Assembly: GCF_014174475.1 (NCBI RefSeq)
Contig: NZ_JACJUD010000002.1
Coordinates: 296,323-360,322 of the forward strand
Direction of reading: 5' to 3'
Source of the DNA: Aquipseudomonas ullengensis
GTDB lineage: Bacteria > Pseudomonadota > Gammaproteobacteria > Pseudomonadales > Pseudomonadaceae
DNA: 64,000 nucleotides
Part shown: piece after piece, positions 8,238-17,211 of the stretch
How positions within the stretch are numbered: position 1 is the first letter of the stretch
Layout: each line of letters opens with the position of its first letter
Notes under the pieces: model-generated
Database searches by the model: none
What the model was told of the DNA's origin: nothing
The model's input: only the letters and a program-made list of their open reading frames with translations
Position numbers and translations under genes: made by a program

Positions 8238-9014
8238 GTGAACGCTCCGCTCAATCTGCCCGATCTGAAAAGCCAGGTGTCCGCCGCCGAGTGGCAGACC
8301 CGCGTCGACCTGGCGGCCTGCTACCGGTTGATCGCCCTGTATGGCTGGGATGACCTGATCTTCACCCACATCTCGGCGAAGATCCCCGGCACCGAAGAGT
8401 TCCTGATCAACCCGTTTGGCCTGATGTTCCACGAGATCACCGCCTCCAGCCTGGTGAAGATCGACCTGGCCGGCAACAAGCTGATGGACAGCCCGTACAG
8501 CATCAACCCCGCTGGCTACACCATCCACAGCGCCGTGCATGAAGTCCGCCACGACGCGGCCTGCGTGCTGCACATCCACACGCCGGCCGGCATCGCCGTG
8601 TCCGCGCAGAAGCAGGGCCTGCTGCCGATTTCCCAGCAGTCGCTGTTCGTGCTCTCCAGCCTGGCCTACCACGACTACGAAGGCGTGGCGCTCAACCATG
8701 AAGAGAAGGTGCGCCTGCAGGCCGACCTGGGCGACAAGCACTTCTTCATCCTGCCCAACCATGGTCTGCTCACCGCCGGTGGCAGCATCGCCGATACCTT
8801 CCTGATGATGTTCACCCTGCAGCGTGCCTGCGAGGCGCAGGTGATGGCGCAGAGCGGCGGTGCCGAGCTGATCCACATTCCTCAGCAGATTCTCGACGGC
8901 TCCGCCGCAATGGTCGCCGGGGTGATGAAAACCAGCCAGGGCATGGGCGGCCAACTGGCCTGGCCGGCGCTGCTGCGCAAGCTCGACCAGCAAATGCCGG
9001 GTTACGCCGAGTGA
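8238..9014 (+). CDS. Class II aldolase/adducin family protein
   Basis: A 258-aa protein of the class II aldolase/adducin fold. A GTG start at 8238 is chosen because GAGG lies 9-10 nt upstream; the frame is open a little further. Zinc ligands are suggested by VLHIHTPAG and by the NHGLLT segment, with WDDLIFTHISAK near the N-terminus. Substrate unknown. Its last four bases overlap the alpha/beta hydrolase start (GTGA), and three more metabolic genes follow, as I remember from P. aeruginosa, where they are also uncharacterised. Confidence 0.85.
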   Translation: MNAPLNLPDLKSQVSAAEWQTRVDLAACYRLIALYGWDDLIFTHISAKIPGTEEFLINPFGLMFHEITASSLVKIDLAGNKLMDSPYSINPAGYTIHSAVHEVRHDAACVLHIHTPAGIAVSAQKQGLLPISQQSLFVLSSLAYHDYEGVALNHEEKVRLQADLGDKHFFILPNHGLLTAGGSIADTFLMMFTLQRACEAQVMAQSGGAELIHIPQQILDGSAAMVAGVMKTSQGMGGQLAWPALLRKLDQQMPGYAE

Positions 9015-9922
9015 CGGCGCTGCCAGGCATCGCCCTGGATGAGTGGCGTGCGCAGGGGCAGGGCTTCACCTTCAAGGGCCACGCCATCCGTTATTGGGTG
9101 ACTGGCGCGGCGGATGCCGAGCCGTTGCTGTTGATCCACGGTTTCCCCACGGCCAGCTGGGACTGGCATTACCTGTGGAAACCGCTGGCCCAGCGCTACC
9201 GGGTGATCGCCTGCGACATGCTCGGCTTCGGCTATTCGGCCAAGCCGCGCCCGCACACCTACGACCTGCTGGAACAGGCGGACCTGCAGCAGGTCTTGCT
9301 GGCGCACCTGGGAATTACCGAGCCGGTGCATGTGCTGGCGCACGACTACGGCGACAGCGTGGCCCAGGAACTGTTGGCCCGGCACCAGGATGGGCGTCTG
9401 CCGCTGGCCAGCTGCGTGTTCCTCAATGGCGGGCTGTTTCCGGAAACCCATCACCCGGTGCTGACGCAAAAGCTGTTGCTCAGCCCGTTGGGGCCGCTGC
9501 TCGGCAAGCTGTTCTCGCGGGCCAAGCTGAAGGCCAATCTGGACAAGGTATTCGGCCCGCACACGCCGGCCAGCGAAGCCGAGCTGGATGCGTTCTGGAG
9601 CCTGATCGCCCATAACGACGGGCCGGCGGTGATGCACCGGTTGATCCGCTACATCCTCGATCGCCGCGTCAATCGCGAGCGCTGGGTGGCGGCCATGCAG
9701 GCAACGGCAGTGCCGCTGCGGGTGATCGATGGTGCGCTCGATCCGGTTTCCGGGGCGCACATGGTGGCGCGCTACCGCGAGCTGATTGCGAACGCCGACA
9801 CCGTGTTGCTGGAGCAGATCGGCCATTATCCGCAGACCGAGGCACCCGCAGAGGTGCTCGAGCATTATCTGCAGTTCCGTGACCGTCTGGAGGCCAAAAC
9901 ATGCAGCGACGTACTGTCCTGA
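9011..9922 (+). CDS. Alpha/beta hydrolase, epoxide hydrolase-like
   Basis: A 303-aa alpha/beta hydrolase. The oxyanion region is LLIHGFPTASWDWH, and the nucleophile elbow is LAHDYGDSVAQE, so the nucleophile is an Asp as in epoxide hydrolases and haloalkane dehalogenases. The acid is probably D in VIDGALDPVSG and the base is H in IGHYPQTE. A cap domain follows the elbow. Substrate unknown. The GTG start overlaps the aldolase stop and the 3' end overlaps the next gene by 22 bp, so this is a tight operon. Confidence 0.85.
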   Translation: MTALPGIALDEWRAQGQGFTFKGHAIRYWVTGAADAEPLLLIHGFPTASWDWHYLWKPLAQRYRVIACDMLGFGYSAKPRPHTYDLLEQADLQQVLLAHLGITEPVHVLAHDYGDSVAQELLARHQDGRLPLASCVFLNGGLFPETHHPVLTQKLLLSPLGPLLGKLFSRAKLKANLDKVFGPHTPASEAELDAFWSLIAHNDGPAVMHRLIRYILDRRVNRERWVAAMQATAVPLRVIDGALDPVSGAHMVARYRELIANADTVLLEQIGHYPQTEAPAEVLEHYLQFRDRLEAKTCSDVLS

Positions 9923-10443
9923 AGGGAGCCGCTGTAGGCGGTGTAGTGGTGTTGGGGGCGGGTTTCTGGGCACTGCCCACCAGCGTGGCGCCCGCCGCCT
10001 TGAATCTGCAGGGCGCGGAACAGGTGCTGAGTGGCCTGGTGGGGCGCGAGCTGGTCAGCCTCAAGGGCTGGACCCCGGCCGAGGTGTTCAACCACTGCGC
10101 GCAGAGTATCGACTACTCGATGGACGGTTACCCCGAGCTGAAGCCGGCATGGTTCCGCCATAGCGTCGGTCCGCTGGCCTTCAGCGTGTTCAGCGCGCGC
10201 GGGGCCATGCGCCACAACCTGCATGAGGCGATTCCTGGCGCCACGCCCTTGGCGGAGCCGGCCAGCACGGCGGCTGCCTTGGCCCGTCTGCAAGGCGCCT
10301 TTGCGCGGTTTGCGGGGTATCAGGGCGAGCTGCACCCGCACTTCGCCTACGGCGCTCTGAACCACGAGGAATACGCCCAGGCCCATGTGTTGCATCTGTA
10401 CAACCACTTGAGTCTGATTCGTTCGGCCGATCAGTCTGCCTGA
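9901..10443 (+). CDS. DUF1569 protein with twin-arginine-like signal
   Basis: A 180-aa protein starting MQRRTVLKGAAVGGVVVLGA, with RR followed by a hydrophobic stretch, which looks like a Tat signal or membrane anchor. The body has the DUF1569 features FNHCAQSIDYSMDGYP and LNHEEYAQAHVLHLYNHL; the conserved His positions suggest a DinB-like metal site. It begins inside the 3' end of the hydrolase gene. The role is unknown, but export sets it apart from its cytoplasmic neighbours. Confidence 0.8.
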   Translation: MQRRTVLKGAAVGGVVVLGAGFWALPTSVAPAALNLQGAEQVLSGLVGRELVSLKGWTPAEVFNHCAQSIDYSMDGYPELKPAWFRHSVGPLAFSVFSARGAMRHNLHEAIPGATPLAEPASTAAALARLQGAFARFAGYQGELHPHFAYGALNHEEYAQAHVLHLYNHLSLIRSADQSA

Positions 10444-10568
10444 TTTTGCCTGGCATCAATCATCCCTCTGCCTTATCGGCCATTATTCAGTCGTGCCGCA
10501 AATGATTGCCGTGGGGCAGTCATTGCCGGACACTCGAGGCCTTTTCCACCCGTCGAGGAAGCAAGTTC

Positions 10569-11486
10569 ATGAGTGATGCCGTTCGTTTCGAAGACAAAGT
10601 CGTAATCGTCACTGGTGCCGGTGGTGGCCTCGGTCGTGCTCATGCGCTGCTGTTCGCCAAACACGGTGCGCGCGTGGTGGTCAACGACCTCGGCGGCAGC
10701 ACCCAGGGCGAAGGCGCCAACTCATCGGCGGCCGACAAGGTCGTCGCCGAGATCCAGGCCGCAGGTGGCACCGCCGTGGCTAACCATGACTCGGTGACCG
10801 ACGGCGGCAAGATCGTGCAGAACGCGCTGGATGCCTTCGGCCGCGTCGACGTGGTGGTCAACAACGCCGGCATCCTGCGCGACAAGAGCTTCGCCAAGAT
10901 GGAAGACGCTGACTGGGACCTGGTCTACAAGGTCCACGTCGAAGGCGCCTACAAGGTGACCCACGCGGCCTGGCCGCACCTGCGCGAGCAGAACTTCGGG
11001 CGCGTCATCTTCACTGCGTCGACGTCCGGCATCTACGGCAACTTCGGCCAGTCCAACTACGGCATGGCCAAGCTTGGCCTGTACGGCCTGACCCGCACCC
11101 TGGCCATCGAAGGGCGCAAGAACAACATCTTCGTCAACGCCATCGCCCCGACTGGCGGCACGCGCATGACCGAAGGGCTGATTCCGCCGCAGGTATTCGA
11201 CCAGCTCAAGCCCGAGCTGATCAGCCCGCTGGTGGTGTTCCTCGGCAGCGAAGGGTGCAAGGAAACCGGCGGCCTGTTCGAAGTCGGTGGCGGCTGGGTC
11301 GGCAAAGTGCGCTGGGAACGCAGCAACGGCGTCGGCTTCAACCCGCTGCAGGGCTTCAGCCCGGAAGACGTGGCGGCCAGCTGGCAGGAGATCGGCAACT
11401 TCGAGGGCGCCAGCCACCCGGCTGACACCAACCAGGCGCTGGGCGCGATGCTCTCCAACCTGCAGAAGTACGTGAAGCTCGGCTGA
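10569..11486 (+). CDS. SDR family dehydrogenase, peroxisomal multifunctional enzyme 2-like
   Basis: A 305-aa short-chain dehydrogenase resembling the (3R)-hydroxyacyl-CoA dehydrogenase domain of multifunctional beta-oxidation enzymes. It has VTGAGGGLGRAHAL, VVNDLGGS, VVNNAGIL, and the catalytic triad in FTASTSG and SNYGMAK. The extended C-terminus (VGGGWVGKVRWERS) is typical of that subgroup. A hydroxyacyl-CoA or steroid-like substrate is inferred. GAGGAA precedes the ATG at 10569; an upstream in-frame ATG at 10506 has no ribosome binding site. It is followed by a strong terminator, then an enoyl-CoA hydratase gene. Confidence 0.85.
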   Translation: MSDAVRFEDKVVIVTGAGGGLGRAHALLFAKHGARVVVNDLGGSTQGEGANSSAADKVVAEIQAAGGTAVANHDSVTDGGKIVQNALDAFGRVDVVVNNAGILRDKSFAKMEDADWDLVYKVHVEGAYKVTHAAWPHLREQNFGRVIFTASTSGIYGNFGQSNYGMAKLGLYGLTRTLAIEGRKNNIFVNAIAPTGGTRMTEGLIPPQVFDQLKPELISPLVVFLGSEGCKETGGLFEVGGGWVGKVRWERSNGVGFNPLQGFSPEDVAASWQEIGNFEGASHPADTNQALGAMLSNLQKYVKLG

Positions 11487-11500
11487 TCCAGCCGCGTTTC

Positions 11501-11538
11501 GCAGAAAGGCCGGCTCTTTAGCCGGCCTTTCTGCTTTT
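11501..11538 (+). terminator. Rho-independent terminator after the SDR gene
   Basis: A perfect 15-bp stem (11501-11515 with 11520-11534, GCAGAAAGGCCGGCT) with a 4-nt loop and a following TTTT. Confidence 0.85.
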
Positions 11539-11569
11539 ATGCTGCGAGGAAAACCATCAGGAGAACGCA

Positions 11570-12352
11570 ATGAGCGTCAGCGTCGAGAAGAACGGCCCGG
11601 TCACCACCCTGACCATCGAGCGTCCGCAGGTGCGCAATGCCGTCGACCGGCCGACTGCCGAGGCACTGGCGGCGGCCTTGCGCGCCTTCGAGGCAGATGA
11701 AAGCGCCCGTGTGGCAGTGCTGACAGGCGCCGCCGGAACCTTTTGCGCCGGTGCTGACCTCGCGGCAGTGGCAGAGGGCGCCGAGCGGGCCAATCGCCTG
11801 GAAGTCGATGGTGACGGGCCAATGGGGCCGAGTCGCATGCTGCTGAGCAAGCCGCTGATCGCGGCTATCGAAGGCCATGCGGTAGCCGGCGGCCTGGAGC
11901 TGGCCTTGCTCGCCGATCTGCGGGTGATGGCTGAAGACGCGGTACTCGGGGTGTTCTGCCGGCGCTTCGGTGTGCCGCTTATCGATGGCGGCACAGTGCG
12001 TTTGCCGCGCCTTATCGGCCAGAGCCGGGCGCTGGATCTGATTCTGACCGGGCGTCCGGTCGCAGCGGGCGAGGCGTTGCAGATGGGCCTGGTCAATCGC
12101 GTGGTGGCCAGCGGTACGGCGCGTACCGCGGCGGAGCAGTTGGCGGCGCAAATTGCCGGGTTTCCCCAGCTGTGCATGCTGACCGACCGCGCCAGCGTCT
12201 ACGGCCAGTGGGATCAGCCGCTGGAGGCGGCCTTGCGCGCGGAGTTCAGCGCTGGCATGGCGGTGGTGCAGAGTGGTGAAACCCGTGCCGGCGCCCAGCG
12301 ATTCAGCGCGGGAGCGGGGCGGCACGGGGACTTCACTGAGCCGCAGGCCTGA
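11570..12352 (+). CDS. Enoyl-CoA hydratase/isomerase family protein
   Basis: A 260-aa crotonase-fold protein. The first oxyanion segment is TGAAGTFCAGADLAAV and the second is AIEGHAVAGGLELALLADL. The usual acidic pair of true hydratases is not obvious: the second-site region reads FGVPLIDGGTVRLPRLIG, so it could be an isomerase or a hydrolase. GGAG precedes the ATG. It follows the SDR gene after a terminator, so it probably has its own promoter or relies on readthrough. A role in degrading an acyl-CoA made by the upstream cluster is likely. Confidence 0.85.
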   Translation: MSVSVEKNGPVTTLTIERPQVRNAVDRPTAEALAAALRAFEADESARVAVLTGAAGTFCAGADLAAVAEGAERANRLEVDGDGPMGPSRMLLSKPLIAAIEGHAVAGGLELALLADLRVMAEDAVLGVFCRRFGVPLIDGGTVRLPRLIGQSRALDLILTGRPVAAGEALQMGLVNRVVASGTARTAAEQLAAQIAGFPQLCMLTDRASVYGQWDQPLEAALRAEFSAGMAVVQSGETRAGAQRFSAGAGRHGDFTEPQA

Positions 12353-12371
12353 TTGTCCTTGTCCGGCCCCG

Positions 12372-13175
12372 TCAGTGCAGGGCCGGCGCGCGTGCTAGCT
12401 CGTGCAGCCGCTGACTCAGGCGCAGGCTTTCCTGCGGGTCCTCGCTGAGCAGCAGGGCGCGTTCGAGGTCATAGCGCTCGGCCTGTGGGCAGTCCAGCTC
12501 GCGGTAGATCATGGCCCGTACCTGGTGGTCGGCGGCATTCGGCGGGGCCAGGAACAGCACTCGTTCGGCATCCTTGAGGGCGGCCAGGTGCTCGCCGGCG
12601 GCGCCATGCAGGTTGCACAGGTTGCGCGACAGGCGCAGCAGCAGGGCATGGCTGTCTGCGGTCTGCAGGTGGCTGGCATTCAGTTCGAGGTGCACGCCGC
12701 CGACCCGTGCCAGCAGCTCGCGGCAGTCACGGGTATACAGGCGGCGGCCGCTGCACGGGTCGAGCAGGTGATCGGCGCCCGGTACGCGCAGCAGCAGATG
12801 GCCGGGGAAGTTCACCGCCTGCAGCGGGATCTCCAGTTGCCGCGCCAGTTCCAGGGCGATCAGCGCCAACGACAGCGGCTGACCGCGCCGGCGTTGCAGC
12901 ACGCGATGCAGCAAGGCGGCCTGCGGGCGGGTGGGCAGGCCGTCGTCTTCGTGAAAATCCAGTTCGTTGAGGCGCCGCAGCAGCGGCTGGGCCAGTTCGC
13001 CAGGCGGCAGGTTGGGCAGGCCGGCGGCGACCTGCTGGCGCAGGTTGCTGATCTCGCGCAGCCAGTGCTCGCTGTTCAGGTCGGGATCATGCTCGGCGGC
13101 AATCGCCAGCGCAGCGGCGAACAGCGCGGGTGGGTCTGTTTCGAGGTGGTTCAGCCAAGCTGGGCGTGCCGTCAT
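12372..13175 (-). CDS. SirB1 family protein (transglutaminase-like plus TPR region)
   Basis: A 267-aa protein with the SirB1 N-terminal transglutaminase-like domain (LLHRVLQRRRGQPLSLALIA, then VNFPGHLLLRV, then LLDPCSGRRLY) and a C-terminal TPR-like helical repeat region with alternating Leu/Ala. The usual catalytic Cys-His pair is not clearly conserved, as is normal for this family. The start is ATG at 13175, with GAGGAG 8 nt upstream; a TTG one codon earlier is less likely. Function unknown. Confidence 0.75.
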   Translation of the reverse strand: MTARPAWLNHLETDPPALFAAALAIAAEHDPDLNSEHWLREISNLRQQVAAGLPNLPPGELAQPLLRRLNELDFHEDDGLPTRPQAALLHRVLQRRRGQPLSLALIALELARQLEIPLQAVNFPGHLLLRVPGADHLLDPCSGRRLYTRDCRELLARVGGVHLELNASHLQTADSHALLLRLSRNLCNLHGAAGEHLAALKDAERVLFLAPPNAADHQVRAMIYRELDCPQAERYDLERALLLSEDPQESLRLSQRLHELARAPALH

Positions 13176-13255
13176 CAAGGTCTCCTCTCGCTGGGAGTTC
13201 TTGTCTGACTTTTAACCGGCTGCGCTGCTTGCGTCCAGTCCTGGTGCTGTAGCTG

Positions 13256-13603
13256 TCAGGCGTAGATGCGCTGGCCGCGGTACATGCGCACGGAGCCGCG
13301 ATGTTCCTCAGGCTCGACTGCGGCTGGCAGTGGCGCTGCGCTTTGTGCCTCGGGCAGGGCATGGCCGCGGTACTGGCGTGCAGGATGCGGATGGGCGGCG
13401 GGAACTGCGCTGGTCGGGAAGTCGCTCATTTCGGCCAGGCGGATGGCCAGGCTGCGGGTTTCCTGGTCACTGGAGCGCAGGCAGGCCAGCAACATGGCCT
13501 CCACCGCATCCGGCTGGCTCAGGCGGATATCCACGCAAAGCTCGTCGCGCAGGCGGCGACGTAGGGCTTGCATGCAGTCCAGAACGGCTTTGTTCAATTC
13601 CAT
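13256..13603 (-). CDS. Conserved small hypothetical protein
   Basis: A 115-aa protein starting MELNKAVLDCMQALRRRLRD. The first 60 residues look like a compact helical domain (AVEAMLLACLRSSDQETRSLAIRLAEM split by turns); the rest is Pro/Ala/His-rich and probably disordered, ending in VRMYRGQRIYA. I do not recognise the family. The start at 13603 is preferred because the upstream extension is not coding-like. Confidence 0.55.
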   Translation of the reverse strand: MELNKAVLDCMQALRRRLRDELCVDIRLSQPDAVEAMLLACLRSSDQETRSLAIRLAEMSDFPTSAVPAAHPHPARQYRGHALPEAQSAAPLPAAVEPEEHRGSVRMYRGQRIYA

Positions 13604-13855
13604 ACGCGTTTCCCCTGTGTCCGTGGCGCGATGCGGTGCTGTTGACTCACCGCGGCGATACCGCCCTGTCAGCATTGCAAGCGCCGTACCAGCCGCCCAG
13701 GTGGCGAACTGTGCGGTGTTTCACAGGTCCATGTTGCGCGAGCCGCCCGTCGCTGGTGCGGCTTGCACTCCTCTGGCGCGGGACTGATTGCGCCGGGACT
13801 AACCGGTATACTGGCGTTTTGTTACTCGGCTTCGGCCTCTCCTGAAGGTTTACCC

Positions 13856-14713
13856 ATGCGCAACGATGCACACGACGAGCTGGATCACGTTCCCAGCCTG
13901 ACCACCGACCCGCGTGATCGCGACGACTACCAGAGCGGTCACCACGCCCCAGCCCACGCTCCAGCCCATGCCCACGCGCCGCAGAGCAGCGCGCGCAGCT
14001 ACCCGCAGGTGGAGCGTCGTCGTGGTTTCGGTACCGGGCCGTTGTGGGCGCTGATCGGTGCGCTGATCATCGCGCTGGGCTGCCTGAGCTGGTGGAGCTA
14101 CCAGCAGATCGCCCAGATGCAGGCGTCGATAGTGGTGACCCAGGAAACCTTCGCCAAGATGAGCGAGGTCGCCGACGGGCGCATCCAGGATATCTCCGGC
14201 AAGGTGGTGGCCACCGAATCCAACGTCACCAGCGGCAGCGAAGCGCTCAAACTGCGGGTCAAACAACTGGAAACCAAGCTGGCTGAGCTGAGCAAGCAGC
14301 AACAGAGCGTGGCTGGCCAGCAGAGCGGGCAGGGCAAGCGCCTGGAGCAACTGGCCAGCGACCTGAAAAGCCAGCAGAGCACCACCAGCCAGTACGACGA
14401 CCGCTTGGCCAAGCTCGACAAGCAGGCCGCCGAGCAGAAGAGCGGCCTGGCCGGTGTCGGCAAGCTGCAGGAGCAGGTCAAGGCGCTCGGCGGCGACATC
14501 GATACGCTGAAGAAGCAGGGCAACCAGAGCCAGGCGATCAAGAGCCTTGAGCAGGACCTGCTGGTGCTGCGCAGCGAGCTGGATAACCGCCCGGCGCAGA
14601 GCGGCACCAATACCGCCGAGTTCGACGCCTTCCGCGCCCAGATGACGCGCAACGTCAGCACCCTGCAGGCGCAGGTGCAGAACCTGCAGCAGCAGATCAA
14701 CGCACGGCAGTAA
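13856..14713 (+). CDS. Single-pass membrane coiled-coil protein (uncharacterised)
   Basis: A 285-aa protein. Residues 1-55 are cytoplasmic, His/Asp-rich, with an APAHAPAHAHAP stretch. One transmembrane helix follows (GPLWALIGALIIALGCLSWW), then a long Gln/Leu/Lys heptad-like region from about residue 85 to the end, predicted to form a periplasmic coiled coil. Related Pseudomonas proteins are sometimes labelled ATPase, but no Walker motif is present here. The ATG at 13856 is chosen; the longer frame from 13763 has a non-coding-like extension. A strong terminator follows at once, so the gene is monocistronic. The role may be structural in the envelope. Confidence 0.7.
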   Translation: MRNDAHDELDHVPSLTTDPRDRDDYQSGHHAPAHAPAHAHAPQSSARSYPQVERRRGFGTGPLWALIGALIIALGCLSWWSYQQIAQMQASIVVTQETFAKMSEVADGRIQDISGKVVATESNVTSGSEALKLRVKQLETKLAELSKQQQSVAGQQSGQGKRLEQLASDLKSQQSTTSQYDDRLAKLDKQAAEQKSGLAGVGKLQEQVKALGGDIDTLKKQGNQSQAIKSLEQDLLVLRSELDNRPAQSGTNTAEFDAFRAQMTRNVSTLQAQVQNLQQQINARQ

Positions 14714-14728
14714 TCGATACCCGAAAAA

Positions 14729-14754
14729 AAGCCCCGCTCAAGCGGGGCTTTTTT
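14729..14754. terminator. Terminator after the coiled-coil membrane protein
   Basis: A 9-bp stem AGCCCCGCT/AGCGGGGCT with a 2-nt loop, A-run before and T-run after; usable in both directions by the two convergent genes. Confidence 0.85.
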
Positions 14755-14778
14755 ATGGTCGCGAGTCTGGCCGATGCG

Positions 14779-15366
14779 TCATACCCAGGTGTTCAGGTGC
14801 AGCCGGCGCTGGCTGACCCGCACGAACTGCTCGCTGGCCTTCTGCAACAGGCTGAACTGATCCACGGTCAGCTCGCAGCTGGGATGGCCTTCGGCTTCGC
14901 AGCGATACAGGGTCTGTGCATTGTTCTGCTGCAGGCAGTGGTAACGCTGCAGGCGGGCTTCGATCTTGAGGCTGAGCAGGTCGATGTAGGCCACGGCGAG
15001 CTGTTCACTTTGCCCGACTTCCAGGGCGCAGCGCTGCAGGGCGGGGGTGTGGGTGTAGGGCGAGGCGGAAAGCATCACTTGCTGGCAATGCTGCAGATCA
15101 TCGCGCAGCACGCCGTTTAGAAACCACTGGCCGCGCATGTCACGCCGCAGCTCCAGGCTACGCGGGCCGTGGTTGTCGACCTTCAGCCAGAGGCGGCGGA
15201 AGCGCCAGCGTGCATCGCAGTTGAGCGTATAGGTGGCGGCGATGTTGTTGCCGCGAATGTTCTGCAGCAGGTGGCTGCTGGCGTTGACGCCGTTGCTGTC
15301 GATATCCAGGTTGAGGTGTTCAACACCCGGATTGTCCCAGGGTTTCCAGACCAGGCTCTGTTGCAT
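14779..15366 (-). CDS. Putative glycolipid-binding protein (DUF1089-like)
   Basis: A 195-aa protein. The order of motifs (VEHLNLDIDSNGVNASSHLL, then RWRFRRLWLKVDNHG, then SPYTHTPALQR, then AYIDLLSLKIEARLQRYH) fits the putative glycolipid-binding family. It has no signal peptide or membrane helix. The biochemical role of the family is not established. The start at 15366 begins MQQSLVWKPWDN. It is monocistronic, with a terminator at its 3' side. Confidence 0.75.
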   Translation of the reverse strand: MQQSLVWKPWDNPGVEHLNLDIDSNGVNASSHLLQNIRGNNIAATYTLNCDARWRFRRLWLKVDNHGPRSLELRRDMRGQWFLNGVLRDDLQHCQQVMLSASPYTHTPALQRCALEVGQSEQLAVAYIDLLSLKIEARLQRYHCLQQNNAQTLYRCEAEGHPSCELTVDQFSLLQKASEQFVRVSQRRLHLNTWV

Positions 15367-15521
15367 CCTTGCACTCCACGGCTCAAGGTCCGGGCGCCTC
15401 GCGTCGGCGTCCTGCCAACGACTTCCCTGAAGGCATCCCGGCGCTCAGGTGGGGGAAGATTACGAGGCTTTGCAGGCGTTGTCTGTCAGCCAAAGCTGAC
15501 ATTGGCAACTTTCTGCGCAGG

Positions 15522-15863
15522 TCAGGCCTTGCGGGCGAGCGACGGTTGCGCGAACTGCACACCGCTCAGGCCGGTGTCCTGCAGGGCGCGGATATTACCG
15601 TGGTCATTGCCATCGGGGTTGGCCAGCACGGCGCGGTAGTGCTCGCCGAAGGCGCGCAGGGTTTCTTCCAGGCTGAAGCCTTCGAGCAGGGCCAGGCCGA
15701 GGGTCTTGCACGAGCCTTCGTTCTGCCCGCTGGCGTTTTCCACGTTGCCGTTGCGAAACGCGCTGGGCTGGTAGTCGTAGTGCGCGGCGACGAAGGCCAG
15801 GGTGTCGGCGAACAGGAAGCTGTCGCTGTGCAGGCGGGCGCGGAAGTCTTGTAGCTGGCTCAT
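15522..15863 (-). CDS. HopJ-family protein
   Basis: A 113-aa protein of the HopJ type III effector-named family: FADTLAFVAAHYDYQPSAF, then FRNGNVENASGQNEGSCK, then FGEHYRAVL and HGNIRALQDTGL. The name comes from plant-pathogen homologues, but the family is widespread and housekeeping-like, and no type III secretion genes are nearby. The ATG overlaps the stop of the DUF1244 gene (TGATG), so the pair is translationally coupled. Confidence 0.82.
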   Translation of the reverse strand: MSQLQDFRARLHSDSFLFADTLAFVAAHYDYQPSAFRNGNVENASGQNEGSCKTLGLALLEGFSLEETLRAFGEHYRAVLANPDGNDHGNIRALQDTGLSGVQFAQPSLARKA

Positions 15864-16153
15864 CAGTGTTTTCCCTTGTCGAAGGCAGCCTGTTGTTCGG
15901 CGCTGGCTTCTTTCTGGTATTTGGCTTTCCAGTCGGCATACGGCATGCCGTAGACCTCCTCACGGGCCTGTTCCATGCTGACGTCCACTTCGAGGTCGTC
16001 GGCGGCGGCCTTGTACCACTTGGACAGGCAGTTGCGGCAGAAGCCGGCGAGGTTCATCAGGTCGATGTTCTGCGCATCGGGGCGCGAACGCAGGTGCTGG
16101 ACCAGGCGACGGAAAGCGGCGGCTTCCAGTTCGAGGCGTTGTTGTTCGGTCAT
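15863..16153 (-). CDS. DUF1244 family protein
   Basis: A 96-aa helical protein with the family signature LAGFCRNCLSKWY (two cysteines) and YGMPYADWKAKYQ. Function unknown; pairing with HopJ-type genes is common in pseudomonads. The two genes overlap by one base. Confidence 0.85.
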   Translation of the reverse strand: MTEQQRLELEAAAFRRLVQHLRSRPDAQNIDLMNLAGFCRNCLSKWYKAAADDLEVDVSMEQAREEVYGMPYADWKAKYQKEASAEQQAAFDKGKH

Positions 16154-16255
16154 GGCGAGGCTTCCGGACGGCGGCGGTGGCGCGAATGATAGAAGGGCTG
16201 GCGGGTGCCGGCAACGCCCGGAACCAGAGCGGCGCCGGGCATTTCAGCGGCTGTT

Positions 16256-16627
16256 CTAGCGGTGGCCGGCGAGAGTGATCGACACCGATTCGGCGAAGCG
16301 CAGGGCGTGCAGCTTGTCGACTTCTACCTCGGCGTAGCGCACGGCCGGGCTGGCCATCACCAGGTCGAGGATTTCCTGGGTCAGGCGCTCGAGCAGGGCG
16401 AAGCGGTTTTCCTCGACGTGACGAATCACCGCCTTGGTGATGGTGCGGTAGTTGAGGGCATGGTCGATGTCATTGCCCTGCACCGCCTCGGCGGCGGGGT
16501 AGAGGATGGTCAGGTTGATCAGCACATCCTGCTTGTTGAGGATCTCCTCCTCCTTGATACCGATGAAGGTGCGCAGGCGCAGGTCCTTGACGCGGATGCG
16601 CGCCATTCCGGGTTCCAGTCGCGGCAT
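16256..16627 (-). CDS. folX: Dihydroneopterin triphosphate 2'-epimerase
   Basis: A 123-aa member of the FolB/FolX family. The segment [19 protein letters not shown] and the later [15 protein letters not shown] match FolX rather than FolB. It converts 7,8-dihydroneopterin triphosphate to dihydromonapterin triphosphate, feeding tetrahydromonapterin, the pterin cofactor of phenylalanine hydroxylase in pseudomonads. The start directly abuts the folE stop (TAA, then ATG). Third gene of the folM-folE-folX operon. Confidence 0.92.
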   Translation of the reverse strand: MPRLEPGMARIRVKDLRLRTFIGIKEEEILNKQDVLINLTILYPAAEAVQGNDIDHALNYRTITKAVIRHVEENRFALLERLTQEILDLVMASPAVRYAEVEVDKLHALRFAESVSITLAGHR

Positions 16628-17188
16628 TTACTTGCTCCGTCCGATCAGTTGCAGGAATTCCTGGCGAGTGTTGGTCGACTCGCGGAAGGCGCCCAGCATA
16701 ACCGAGGTGAACATCTGCGAATTCTGCTTCTCCACCCCGCGCATCATCATGCACATGTGCTGGGCCTCGATCACCACGGCCACGCCGGCGGCATGGGTGA
16801 CGCTCTGGATCGCATCGGCGATCTGCCGGGTGAGGTTTTCCTGGATCTGCAGGCGCCGCGCGTACATGTCGACGATGCGCGCCACCTTGGACAGGCCAAG
16901 TACCTTGCCGGTGGGGATATAAGCCACGTGGGCCTTGCCGATGAAGGGCAGCAGGTGGTGCTCGCACAGCGAATACAGCTCGATGTTGCGGACGATCACC
17001 ATCTCGTCGTTATCGGAGGCGAACAGCGCGCCATTGACGATTTCGTCCAGCGACTGCTGGTAGCCGTGACACAGGTACTGCATGGCCTTGGCTGCGCGTT
17101 TCGGGGTGTCGAGCAGGCCCTCGCGCTCGGGGTTTTCACCCAGGCCGAGGAGAATCTCGCGGTAGTGGTGCGGCAGTTGGGAGTTCAT
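16628..17188 (-). CDS. folE: GTP cyclohydrolase I
   Basis: A 186-aa GTP cyclohydrolase I making dihydroneopterin triphosphate from GTP, the first step of pterin synthesis. Zinc ligands are visible in [11 protein letters not shown] (Cys and His) and in [13 protein letters not shown]. The substrate-binding [17 protein letters not shown] is intact. The ATG at 17188 has AGGA 8-9 nt upstream; the frame reaches 17203 with a GTG but no better site. It lies between folM and folX. In P. putida a folE gene is light-inducible, which matters for the promoter feature at 17993-18036. Confidence 0.93.
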   Translation of the reverse strand: MNSQLPHHYREILLGLGENPEREGLLDTPKRAAKAMQYLCHGYQQSLDEIVNGALFASDNDEMVIVRNIELYSLCEHHLLPFIGKAHVAYIPTGKVLGLSKVARIVDMYARRLQIQENLTRQIADAIQSVTHAAGVAVVIEAQHMCMMMRGVEKQNSQMFTSVMLGAFRESTNTRQEFLQLIGRSK

Positions 17189-17211
17189 TAAAAGAGTCCT
17201 CACGGTGCCCC

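Noticed and set aside
15522..15863. Type III secretion effector (HopJ)
   Set aside because: The family name is historical; no type III genes are nearby and the gene is coupled to a housekeeping DUF1244 gene.
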